From the NCBI GenBank assembly GCA_947382625.1, contig CANDAG010000040.1, forward strand, positions 1-33,305: a stretch of 33,305 nucleotides of DNA, given 5' to 3'. The translations under genes were made by a program, and so were the position numbers. The stretch is from an uncultured Lachnospiraceae bacterium. GTDB taxonomy: Bacteria > Bacillota > Clostridia > Lachnospirales > Lachnospiraceae. Positions 24,447 to 31,313 of this stretch are shown here, one piece after another. Each line of letters begins with the position of its first letter. Position 1 is the first letter of the stretch. Below the pieces are notes generated by a model. It did no database searches. It saw only the letters and a list, made by a program, of their open reading frames with translations, and was not told where the DNA came from.

Positions 24447-25853
24447 ATGAAAATAAAGAAAAATATACCACAGATGACCCGGCTGACTCTTTGCGGCCTG
24501 TGCCTCATCCTGACAGGATGCGGCGCTGCCAGCCTGGCCCAGGAGTCAACCTTTGAGAGTGCCTACGAAAACAGCGGGGAGGAAGAACCTGTCAACATTT
24601 ACACCTCCTCTGCCTCTGTGATCGTGGCCTCTGTTCACGAAGATGTACAATCCATTTCCCTCTTCGGGATCGAGCGCAATGAAGCTATGGAGCTTGGCTA
24701 TGATGGCGCTACCGTTGTACAGGATAAGTATGGAAGCCCCATGTCCATGGCCCAGCTGAAGGAAGGCGACATTGCCGTGATCACCTACAACCGGGAGCTG
24801 GAAAGGCTGGGTACGATCTCTCTCTCAGGAGACGCCTGGCGCTATGAAGGCGTTGCCAGATACAGCCTTAACCAGGGAAACGGCAGCGTTACCATCGGTG
24901 AAGAAAGCTTTGGCATGGAAAGCAATCTTTTTGCTTTTTCAAACGGACAGCCCATCGATGTGGGACAGATCATCCATCAGGATGTACTTACCTTTAACGG
25001 AATGGGAAATAAAGTTATGAGCATCACCGTGGATCAGGGACACGGCTATCTGGAGCTGATCAACGATGAAGCTCTCCTTGGCGGCTGGATCGAGGTAGGA
25101 CAAACCCTGATCTCCCAGATCGCACCGGATATGCTCCTCACCATACCGGAAGGCTCCTACACCGTCCGCTTAAGCAGCGATCAGATCGATGAGACCAGGG
25201 ATATCACCATAGAGCGGGATAAGATCACATCTCTGGATCTGGGAGACATTGAGCTTCCCGCCCCTGAAAACGGCGTTGTGATTTTTGAGGTTACCCCGAC
25301 TACCGCCAAAATTTCCGTAGATAATGAAAGTGTGACCACTACCTACCCTGTCAGACTTTCTTTAGGGCTTCATATGGTAACTGCGGAGGCTTCCGGATAT
25401 GACAGCCTCTCTCAGTACATTCAGGTAGACGGCAACGAAACTCTCACTGTCAAAATGGATCTGGCACAGCAGACTACCGTTTCCGCAAACAGCCTTTCCA
25501 CCTCTGATGAGAGCAGGCAGGCTCAGATCACCATCGAAGCTCCGGAGGGTGCGGATGTTTACCAGGATAACCTTTATATGGGAATTGCTCCTGTAACCTA
25601 CGCCAAAACTCCCGGCGACCACACCATCACTCTGCGCAAGGCGGGATACATCACCAGAAGCCACAACATCATTGTTGCAGATGACGATAAGGATGTTTCC
25701 TATTCCTTCCCCGATCTGGACCAGGATGGCGCTTATGGACAGAATACAGTCAGCGGTAATTCCGTCAAGTCAGATAAGACAAGTACCGTCAGCGGGAATA
25801 CTGTCAGCGGTAATTCGGTTAGTGATAACTCTCTTACCGATAATTCCAATTAG
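24447..25853 (+). CDS. PEGA-domain lipoprotein with repetitive Ser/Asn/Val tail
   Basis: Surface lipoprotein of unknown function, 468 residues. The signal peptide has the lipobox LTGC with lipidated Cys25. Residues about 50-270 form a beta-rich region. Two PEGA repeats follow, at about 276-340 (NGVVIFEVTPTTAKISVD) and 359-424 (ITIEAPEGADVYQDNLYMG), a domain often found in proteins that bind the cell surface. The tail (434-468) repeats TVSGNSV-like units. I chose ATG 24447, the second of two close ATGs, because GAGG is seven bases upstream of it and only one base from the first. It has its own promoter. Confidence 0.88.
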   Translation: MKIKKNIPQMTRLTLCGLCLILTGCGAASLAQESTFESAYENSGEEEPVNIYTSSASVIVASVHEDVQSISLFGIERNEAMELGYDGATVVQDKYGSPMSMAQLKEGDIAVITYNRELERLGTISLSGDAWRYEGVARYSLNQGNGSVTIGEESFGMESNLFAFSNGQPIDVGQIIHQDVLTFNGMGNKVMSITVDQGHGYLELINDEALLGGWIEVGQTLISQIAPDMLLTIPEGSYTVRLSSDQIDETRDITIERDKITSLDLGDIELPAPENGVVIFEVTPTTAKISVDNESVTTTYPVRLSLGLHMVTAEASGYDSLSQYIQVDGNETLTVKMDLAQQTTVSANSLSTSDESRQAQITIEAPEGADVYQDNLYMGIAPVTYAKTPGDHTITLRKAGYITRSHNIIVADDDKDVSYSFPDLDQDGAYGQNTVSGNSVKSDKTSTVSGNTVSGNSVSDNSLTDNSN

Positions 25854-25927
25854 TATCCTCAAAAGAAAAATGCAGGAGAAAAGAGACTTCCCCCACTTGG
25901 AAATCTCTTAAAATGGGCAAATTTACC

Positions 25928-25956
25928 TTGACAAACATATCCAAAGACGATATATA
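25928..25956 (+). promoter_or_regulatory. Promoter of the HU gene
   Basis: TTGACA (25928-25933), 17 bp, TATATA (25951-25956). A stem of about 10 bp (AAGAGACTTCC with GGAAATCTCTT, about 25881-25911) just upstream may end the lipoprotein transcript, though it has no T run. Confidence 0.75.
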
Positions 25957-26022
25957 TAGATATAGGCGTTTCAAAAGAGACATCTAAGAAAAAATCACTC
26001 ATATAAAGAGGAGGAGTTCAAT

Positions 26023-26298
26023 ATGAACAAAACAGAATTAGTTGCAGCTATGGCAGAGCAATCTGGTTTATCAAAGAAAGATGCAGAAAAGGCTTTAAAG
26101 GCTTTTACTGATGTTGTTTCAGAAGAATTACAGAAGGGCGGAAAGGTTCAGTTGGTTGGATTCGGTACTTTCGAGGTATCCCAGAGAGCAGCCAGAGACG
26201 GCAGAAATCCTCAGACCGGCGAGGTTATGCCTATTGCAGCTTCCAAGGCTCCCAAGTTTAAAGCAGGCAAGGCTTTAAAGGATTTAGTTAACGCTTAA
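26023..26298 (+). CDS. hup: DNA-binding protein HU
   Basis: Small nucleoid protein that bends DNA as a dimer. The 91 residues match the family along the full length: MNKTELVAAMAEQSGLSKKDAEKAL, GGKVQLVGFGTFEVSQRAARDGRNPQTGEVMPI, then KAPKFKAGKALKD. The segment RNPQTGE is the DNA-intercalating arm. AGGAGGAG lies before the ATG. It has its own promoter and terminator and heads the rqcP-ftsH block. Confidence 0.97.
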   Translation: MNKTELVAAMAEQSGLSKKDAEKALKAFTDVVSEELQKGGKVQLVGFGTFEVSQRAARDGRNPQTGEVMPIAASKAPKFKAGKALKDLVNA

Positions 26299-26306
26299 GG
26301 ATCGCA

Positions 26307-26331
26307 GTCCCTGACAGGGACGCTTCATAAG
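26307..26331 (+). repeat. Palindrome GTCCCTG-A-CAGGGAC and its tail
   Basis: GTCCCTGACAGGGAC (26307-26321) followed by GCTTCATAAG. A related sequence, CAGGGACACTTTTAAG with the partner TGTCC, lies at 31266-31288 between hpt and ftsH. The two may be members of another small intergenic repeat family. Confidence 0.4.
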
Positions 26332-26342
26332 AATCATTCAAA

Positions 26343-26367
26343 GGACCTGCCATGGCAGGTTCTTTTT
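26343..26367 (+). terminator. Terminator of the HU gene
   Basis: A 9-bp stem, GGACCTGCC (26343-26351) with GGCAGGTTC (26354-26362), followed by TTTTT. Confidence 0.85.
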
Positions 26368-26424
26368 GTCCATAAAAATATAAATACAGAGTATGCGCGT
26401 CAGAGCGCGCAGATGGGAGTATCT

Positions 26425-26664
26425 ATGAGATTAGACAAATATTTAAAGGTTTCCCGGCTGATCAAGAGAAGGACGGTGGCAAACGAAGCCTGTGATGCCG
26501 GCAGAGTTCTTATCAACGACAAGCCTGCCAAAGCGTCTGCCAATGTAAAGGAGGGGGACATCATCACGATCGCCTTCGGCAACAAGGATGTCAGGGTGGA
26601 GGTTTTAAGCGTCCAGGAAACCGTCCGCAAGGAAGAAGCCAAGGAATTGTTCCGCTATTTATAA
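26425..26664 (+). CDS. rqcP: S4-domain ribosome quality-control protein RqcP
   Basis: Binds the free 50S subunit with a stalled peptidyl-tRNA and works with RqcH in C-terminal alanine tailing of stalled chains. 79 residues; an S4 RNA-binding fold (MRLDKYLKVSRLIKRRTVANEAC, GRVLINDKPAKAS) with a short tail ending RYL. I chose ATG 26425, since GGGAG is about six bases upstream; an ATG at 26413 adds four residues. The Bacillus counterpart (yabO) is in the same order before yabP, yabQ and divIC. rqcH itself is not in this window. Confidence 0.9.
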   Translation: MRLDKYLKVSRLIKRRTVANEACDAGRVLINDKPAKASANVKEGDIITIAFGNKDVRVEVLSVQETVRKEEAKELFRYL

Positions 26665-26737
26665 AAATTCTGAGAATCTGATTCTATAATCCCCTATCCC
26701 TTAATATAATCTCTTAGAGGAAAGGGCATGGTGCATT

Positions 26738-27028
26738 ATGGAAGATTTGACCAATATCAATAAACGGGCGCATAAGGTGACTCTCTCCAACAGGAGAACT
26801 TGTAATTTAACAGGCGTAAACGACGTCCTGTCCTTTGACGAAAATGAAATCATACTGGAAACCGAACAGGGGATGCTGATGATCAAGGGGGCTGAGCTGC
26901 ATGTAAACAGGCTTACCTTAGATAAGGGGGAGGTAGATGTTGACGGACGGGTCGACAGCTTTACCTACTCTGAGCAGGCCGGAATGAACGGCAAGGGGGA
27001 ATCCCTGCTTGCCAGACTGTTTAAGTAG
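26738..27028 (+). CDS. yabP: Sporulation protein YabP
   Basis: Small protein needed for sporulation in Bacillus; its molecular role is unknown. 96 residues, beta-rich, with the family pattern HKVTLSNRRTCNLTGVNDVLSFDENEIILET and MIKGAELHVNRLTLDKGEV. AGAGGAAAGGG lies about 11 bases before ATG 26738, and a TATAAT at 26705-26710 may be a -10 box, but no sporulation-sigma promoter was clear. It is followed by yabQ, six bases later. Confidence 0.9.
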   Translation: MEDLTNINKRAHKVTLSNRRTCNLTGVNDVLSFDENEIILETEQGMLMIKGAELHVNRLTLDKGEVDVDGRVDSFTYSEQAGMNGKGESLLARLFK

Positions 27029-27034
27029 GCGTTT

Positions 27035-27526
27035 ATGAGCCAGAACATTGTCAATGAAGTAACCTTTTTTCTGCATTCCTTTTTTATGGGTATTATCATC
27101 ACCTTTATGTATGACGGATTTTTGATCCTGCGCCGTTTGATCCGGCACAGCGATCTTCTTATTTCCTTAGAGGATATGGTATTCTGGATCGCCTGTGCCA
27201 TCGGTGTTTTTTACATGTTATATGAAGAGAACAACGGCATCCTGCGATGGTTTGCCGTGTTTGGCGCCGCCCTTGGGATGATCGCCTACAAAAAAAGTAT
27301 CAGTACACTGATCATTAATTTTATATCAGGGCTGATCGGGCGCATCTTCCGTATCTTCTTTGATATTCTCCGTTTTATACTGCGTCCGGTCAGATTTTTA
27401 GCTCGAAAAATAGTTAAATTTTCAGCGTTTTTCTCAAGAAAGGGAAAGAAAGTCGGAAAATGCGCAAAAAATAAGTTGACGGGGAAAATGAAATTACTTA
27501 AAATAACACTATGCAGGCATTCATAG
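27035..27526 (+). CDS. yabQ: Spore cortex biosynthesis membrane protein YabQ
   Basis: Membrane protein required for the spore cortex in Bacillus; the exact function is unknown. 163 residues, with about four hydrophobic segments in the first 115 (FFLHSFFMGIIITFMYDGFLILRR, MVFWIACAIGVFYML, FAVFGAALGMIAY, IINFISGLIGRIF) and a basic tail of about 45 residues. The start ATG 27035 is within a few bases of the yabP stop, so coupling is likely; the ribosome site AGTAGGCG is weak. Confidence 0.88.
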   Translation: MSQNIVNEVTFFLHSFFMGIIITFMYDGFLILRRLIRHSDLLISLEDMVFWIACAIGVFYMLYEENNGILRWFAVFGAALGMIAYKKSISTLIINFISGLIGRIFRIFFDILRFILRPVRFLARKIVKFSAFFSRKGKKVGKCAKNKLTGKMKLLKITLCRHS

Positions 27527-27568
27527 ACGGCCATCATGCGGATGGCTATAACAGATAAAGAGGGAACC

Positions 27569-27874
27569 ATGGCAAAAAAAGCAGCATATAGGAAGAGGCG
27601 GCAGAACCGTTTTGGTATGTTTCTGGCTTACATCGTAGTCATCATGCTGCTGATCGTGGTAGCCTTCGACAGCATCCAGCTCAAAGCGAAGAAGGACATG
27701 TACCGTCAAAAGGAAGCGGCGCTGGAGCAGCAGATCGAAGCGGAAGAAAAACGCACTCTTGAAATTGAAGAATTCGAAAAATATACCCACACCAAGAAAT
27801 ATGTGGAGGAAGTAGCCCGGGATAAATTAGGACTGGTATACGAGGGCGAAATCCTATTTAAAAACGAAAATTAA
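27569..27874 (+). CDS. divIC: Septum formation initiator DivIC/FtsB family protein
   Basis: Bitopic division protein that joins FtsL and DivIB/FtsQ at the septum. 101 residues: a short basic cytoplasmic end (KKAAYRKRRQNRF), one membrane helix (16-34), a coiled coil (about 38-68) and the terminal segment YVEEVARDKLGLVYEGEIL, typical of the family. I chose ATG 27569, with AGAGGG upstream; the longer frame adds 11 residues without a ribosome site. The position after yabQ matches Bacillus. Confidence 0.92.
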   Translation: MAKKAAYRKRRQNRFGMFLAYIVVIMLLIVVAFDSIQLKAKKDMYRQKEAALEQQIEAEEKRTLEIEEFEKYTHTKKYVEEVARDKLGLVYEGEILFKNEN

Positions 27875-27907
27875 GCAGGCATTGCGATCAGGCATCGCCT
27901 GCTTTTT
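27873..27907 (+). terminator. Terminator after divIC
   Basis: AAGCAGGC (27873-27880) pairs with GCCTGCTT (27897-27904), followed by TTT. The stem begins at the divIC stop codon. Confidence 0.8.
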
Positions 27908-27943
27908 CTTTGCCAAAAAATTTTGTGTAGGCATCGCGTTTTT

Positions 27944-27976
27944 TTGACATACTTTCCGGATTTTTCTTTGTATAAT
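27944..27976 (+). promoter_or_regulatory. spoIIE promoter with 21-bp spacing (Spo0A-type)
   Basis: TTGACA (27944-27949) and TATAAT (27971-27976), both perfect SigA boxes but 21 bp apart. The -35 lies in TTTGACA, which read on the minus strand is TGTCAAA, one base from the Spo0A box TGTCGAA. In B. subtilis the spoIIE promoter is known to have this long spacing and to need Spo0A-P. Confidence 0.65.
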
Positions 27977-28001
27977 GTTCTCCTACAAGAGAATATTTAT
28001 G

Positions 28002-28027
28002 AACGGTTCAGCCTTGCCTGAGCTGTT
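28002..28027 (+). other. Hairpin in the spoIIE leader
   Basis: AACGGTTCAG (28002-28011) pairs with CTGAGCTGTT (28018-28027), ten pairs including two G-T pairs, loop CCTTGC. It lies between the predicted start site and the ribosome site, which is AGGAGGG just before ATG 28052; it does not cover that site. Confidence 0.5.
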
Positions 28028-28051
28028 ACATATTTTACTGCAGGAGGGCAT

Positions 28052-29254
28052 ATGAAAAGACAAATGGCAGGCGAAAGAGAGGAATTTAACAGCATATTAC
28101 CGGAATACGGCAGACGAAAGCTGCTTACCTACGCGGACTCTATCCGGGAGCTGGCAGAAAGCTTCCGGGATTCCGAAAACAGCAGGGAACGCATGCCGGG
28201 GGAATTTGACTCAGACCGGAGGGATTATATCTGGCAGAAGCGTCTGAACGAGAATAAGGGCCTTATGATAGAGCATCTCCGGGAAATGGCTCAGATCATG
28301 ACTCAGCTTGCAGACGAGTCCAGAAGATGTATCCCTATGGGGGAGAGGCGTTTTAAGCAGATCTCCCATGCACTCCGTGAGGTGGATATCCAACTGAAAA
28401 ACCTCTATTTGATCGAAAATGAAGCGGGACGAATGGAGGTTTCCCTTACCATGAAAAATCTGAAGAAGAACTCCCTTTCCTCGGAGGAGGTGGGCGATCT
28501 TTTATCCGTTCTTCTGAATATGCATCTCGTGAGCGCCCAGGATAACTCCTTCTTTGTGGGGGAGGGCTGGCAGACCTACTTTTATGTGGAGGAGGCCAAA
28601 TTTCATGTGCTCACCGGTGTGGCAAAGGCTGTGAAGGAGACCGAAAAGATCTCCGGAGATAACTATGCTCTTTTTGAAACAGAAACAGGAAACCTTACCG
28701 CCGTTTTATCCGATGGTATGGGATCCGGAGACAAGGCCTGCACTGACAGTACCATGGTGGTGGAGCTGATGCAGAAGTTCCTGGAGGCCGGCTTTCAGAT
28801 GGATATTGCCATCCAGATGATCAACAGTGCCTTACTGGCAGGAGGCGATACCTCCAATATGTCCACTCTGGATCTGTGCAGTATGGATCTCTACAGCGGG
28901 GAATGCCGCTTTGTAAAGGTGGGCAGCGCTGCCTCCTACATCAAAAGGCAGCATCTCGTAGACCGGATCTCCTCCGGGAATCTGCCTCTGGGTATTTTTC
29001 AAAAAACCGAGATCGAGGCTGTAGGACGTACCCTTTTGGACGGGGATTATATCGTAATGGTATCTGACGGTATCTTAGACGCCCTCTCCCAGGGCATCGG
29101 AGAAGACATGCTCTCCGAGCTCATTGGCAGCACGGATCTGGAAAACCCGGGAGAGATGGCCAATTCCATATTAAATTTCTGCATCCATCAGGCCCGGGGA
29201 CGTATCCGGGATGATATGACGGTGCTTGTCATCGGGATATGGAAAAAAGAGTGA
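28052..29254 (+). CDS. spoIIE: SpoIIE-type PP2C phosphatase without the membrane domain
   Basis: Serine phosphatase that in Bacillus dephosphorylates SpoIIAA to release SigF in the forespore. Here 400 residues, compared with about 830 in B. subtilis. Residues about 1-180 correspond to the regulatory middle region and are charged; 185-399 are the PP2C domain with DGMGSG (221-226), GDTSNMSTLDL, VSDGILDA (337-344) and RDDMTVLVIG (386-395), the metal-binding acids. No hydrophobic helix precedes it; AGGAGGG and ATG 28052 follow a clear promoter, so it is not simply a missed upstream start. Location in tilS-hpt-ftsH context matches spoIIE. Alternatively it is a related SpoIIE-domain phosphatase. 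Confidence 0.85.
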   Translation: MKRQMAGEREEFNSILPEYGRRKLLTYADSIRELAESFRDSENSRERMPGEFDSDRRDYIWQKRLNENKGLMIEHLREMAQIMTQLADESRRCIPMGERRFKQISHALREVDIQLKNLYLIENEAGRMEVSLTMKNLKKNSLSSEEVGDLLSVLLNMHLVSAQDNSFFVGEGWQTYFYVEEAKFHVLTGVAKAVKETEKISGDNYALFETETGNLTAVLSDGMGSGDKACTDSTMVVELMQKFLEAGFQMDIAIQMINSALLAGGDTSNMSTLDLCSMDLYSGECRFVKVGSAASYIKRQHLVDRISSGNLPLGIFQKTEIEAVGRTLLDGDYIVMVSDGILDALSQGIGEDMLSELIGSTDLENPGEMANSILNFCIHQARGRIRDDMTVLVIGIWKKE

Positions 29255-29306
29255 ATCTTTTGTATTTCTCTTCCCTTTTTTTCAAAATTCCGTTATATTA
29301 TTAAAT

Positions 29307-30698
29307 ATGGTCAACAAAGTGCTGGAATATGTCAAAAAGTATCATATGATCGAGCCAGGAGATACCATAGCGGCAGGAATTTCAGGAGGCGCAGATTCTG
29401 TTTGCCTCCTTTTTATGCTGTTGGAAATCCGTTCCAAAATCCCCTTCTCCCTTCGGGTATGTCATGTTAACCACGGTATCCGCGCAGACGCCTCCGGGGA
29501 TGCCTGCTATGTGAAGGAGCTCTGCGAAAAACAGGAAATCCCTTTTTTCCTCGTAGAGGAGGATATCCGCCAGAGGGCTGCGGAGCATGGCCGCTCCGAG
29601 GAGGAGGAAGGCCGCATTGTCCGGTATGAGGCCTTTGAAAAGACGCTGGAGGGTCGGAAGGGCAAGATTGCTGTGGCCCATAACAGCAATGACCGGGCGG
29701 AAACCATGCTCTTCCATCTGTTCCGCGGAACAGGCCTTAAGGGAATGAGCGGAATTCCCCCGATAAACGGAAAGATCATCCGCCCTCTGCTGTGCCTGGA
29801 GCGGAGCGAGATCGAGGACTGGCTGAAAGACAAAAATATCCCCTTCTGCCATGACAGCACCAATGATCTGGACGATTATACCCGAAACCGGATCCGTCAT
29901 CACATCCTTCCTTACGCGGAAAAGGAAATCTGCCGGGGGACGATTGCCCATATGTCCCAGGCCGCAGACCAGCTTTTGGCGGCAGAGGATTATCTCCGAC
30001 GCCAGACAGAGGCTGCCATGGAACGATGCCTGCAGACCGACGCTGCTCCCAGGAAGATCCTGATCCATATTCCTGCTTTTTTCGGGGAGGACGAATATCT
30101 GCGAAGCCGGATCCTTTTAAACGCCATGGCGTTGGTCTCCGGGAGCAAAAAAGACATTACCTCGGCGCATATCAAAAGCCTGGAAGCATTCCTTAGGGGA
30201 ACCGGCAGCGGAGAAATCCATCTTCCCTATGGACTTGTGGTTTACAGGAAATATGATCTGGGTATGATACAAAAAAGGAGTTCTCAAAATCCTGCTTCCC
30301 CGGAGCCGGAAGAGATCAGGATAAGCCTCCCCTCCAGGCTTCTCCTTCCTTCTTTGGGAAAAGCCGAATTTACAGTATTTCCGCGGGATTATTCACAAAT
30401 AATTCCACGAAAAACATATACGAAATGGTTTGATTATGATAAAATAGCATCGGTTGTTTCATTTCGCACCAAAAGACCCGGTGATTATCTCACCATTGAC
30501 CGGAATATGGGACGCAAGTCCCTGCAGGATTATTTTGTCAACGAAAAGGTGCCCCGTCAGGAGCGGGCAAATATTTATTTTCTTGCAGAGGATTCCCATG
30601 TGATCTGGATCCCCGGCTTTCGGATCAGCGAATACTACAAGGTAGATGAAAACACCAGCACCATTTTACAGATAAGTTTTCCGGACAAGGAACCATAG
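29307..30698 (+). CDS. tilS: tRNA(Ile)-lysidine synthase
   Basis: Modifies C34 of tRNA-Ile(CAU) to lysidine so that it reads AUA and accepts isoleucine. 463 residues with the ATP pyrophosphatase P-loop SGGADS (26-31), VCHVNHGIRADASGD, AHNSNDRAETMLFHLFRGTGLKGMSGI and the C-terminal domain (from about 375) containing DYLTIDRNMGRKSLQDYFVNEKVPR. ATG 29307 suits the family start, but there is no ribosome site: an AT-rich TTATATTATTAAAT directly precedes it, so the message may be leaderless or initiate poorly. The upstream TTG 29226 overlaps spoIIE and lacks family support. Confidence 0.93.
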   Translation: MVNKVLEYVKKYHMIEPGDTIAAGISGGADSVCLLFMLLEIRSKIPFSLRVCHVNHGIRADASGDACYVKELCEKQEIPFFLVEEDIRQRAAEHGRSEEEEGRIVRYEAFEKTLEGRKGKIAVAHNSNDRAETMLFHLFRGTGLKGMSGIPPINGKIIRPLLCLERSEIEDWLKDKNIPFCHDSTNDLDDYTRNRIRHHILPYAEKEICRGTIAHMSQAADQLLAAEDYLRRQTEAAMERCLQTDAAPRKILIHIPAFFGEDEYLRSRILLNAMALVSGSKKDITSAHIKSLEAFLRGTGSGEIHLPYGLVVYRKYDLGMIQKRSSQNPASPEPEEIRISLPSRLLLPSLGKAEFTVFPRDYSQIIPRKTYTKWFDYDKIASVVSFRTKRPGDYLTIDRNMGRKSLQDYFVNEKVPRQERANIYFLAEDSHVIWIPGFRISEYYKVDENTSTILQISFPDKEP

Positions 30699-30727
30699 AT
30701 ACCATTTTGAGGAAAGGAGTCATTATT

Positions 30728-31252
30728 ATGGCTGAAACAATTAAAGAACTATTTTCAGAGGAGACAGTAGATGCCAGGATCAGAGAACTGGGCGAGCAGA
30801 TCAGCAAAGATTACGCCGGCAAGGAGGTGCATCTGATCTGTGTTCTCAAGGGCGGCAGCTTTTTTATGTGCGAGCTGGCAAAGAGGATCACCGTACCGGT
30901 CTACCTGGACTTTATGTCGGTCTCCAGCTACGGAAGCGAAACCACATCCAGCGGCGTTGTAAAGATCGTCAAGGATCTGGATTCTCCTCTTAAAGGAAAA
31001 GACGTGATCGTGGTAGAGGATATTGTAGATACCGGTCATACCTTAAGCTACCTTTTAGGAATGCTTCAGAGCAGAGAACCTGCAAGTCTCAGGCTCTGTA
31101 CCCTGTTAGACAAACCTGACCGCCGGGTAGCGGAGGTTCCCGTAGACTATATCGGCTTTACCATCCCCGACAAATTTATTGTAGGATACGGTCTGGATTA
31201 TGATCAAAAATACAGAAATCTTCCCTATATCGGAACGGTAGAATTCGAATAG
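30728..31252 (+). CDS. hpt: Hypoxanthine phosphoribosyltransferase
   Basis: Converts hypoxanthine (and guanine) to IMP (GMP) with PRPP. 174 residues with CVLKGGSFF (38-46), the region SVSSYGSETTSSG and the complete PRPP motif VIVVEDIVDTGHT (93-105), including the two acidic residues missing from the PRTase-fold protein at 12122. LLDKPDRR and FIVGYGLDYDQKYRNLPYIG are the C-terminal family motifs. Start ATG 30728 with AAAGGAG upstream; 29 bases after tilS. The tilS-hpt-ftsH order is the Bacillus one. It could salvage the base from inosine produced by SAH recycling. Confidence 0.96.
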   Translation: MAETIKELFSEETVDARIRELGEQISKDYAGKEVHLICVLKGGSFFMCELAKRITVPVYLDFMSVSSYGSETTSSGVVKIVKDLDSPLKGKDVIVVEDIVDTGHTLSYLLGMLQSREPASLRLCTLLDKPDRRVAEVPVDYIGFTIPDKFIVGYGLDYDQKYRNLPYIGTVEFE

Positions 31253-31265
31253 GCGGTAAACGTCC

Positions 31266-31288
31266 TGTCCCAGGGACACTTTTAAGTG
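31266..31288 (+). repeat. Small palindromes between hpt and ftsH
   Basis: TGTCC-CAG-GGACA (31266-31278) overlaps CACTTTTAAGTG (31277-31288). The first could act as a weak terminator with the TTTT, and its CAGGGACACTTT resembles the sequence after the palindrome at 26307. Confidence 0.4.
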
Positions 31289-31313
31289 AAACAACAGACA
31301 CGAGGTAGCAGCA

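Noticed and set aside
25745-25853. Repeats in the lipoprotein tail as a CRISPR-like or tandem DNA array
   Set aside because: The units are short, degenerate, in frame and without spacers; they encode a low-complexity protein tail.
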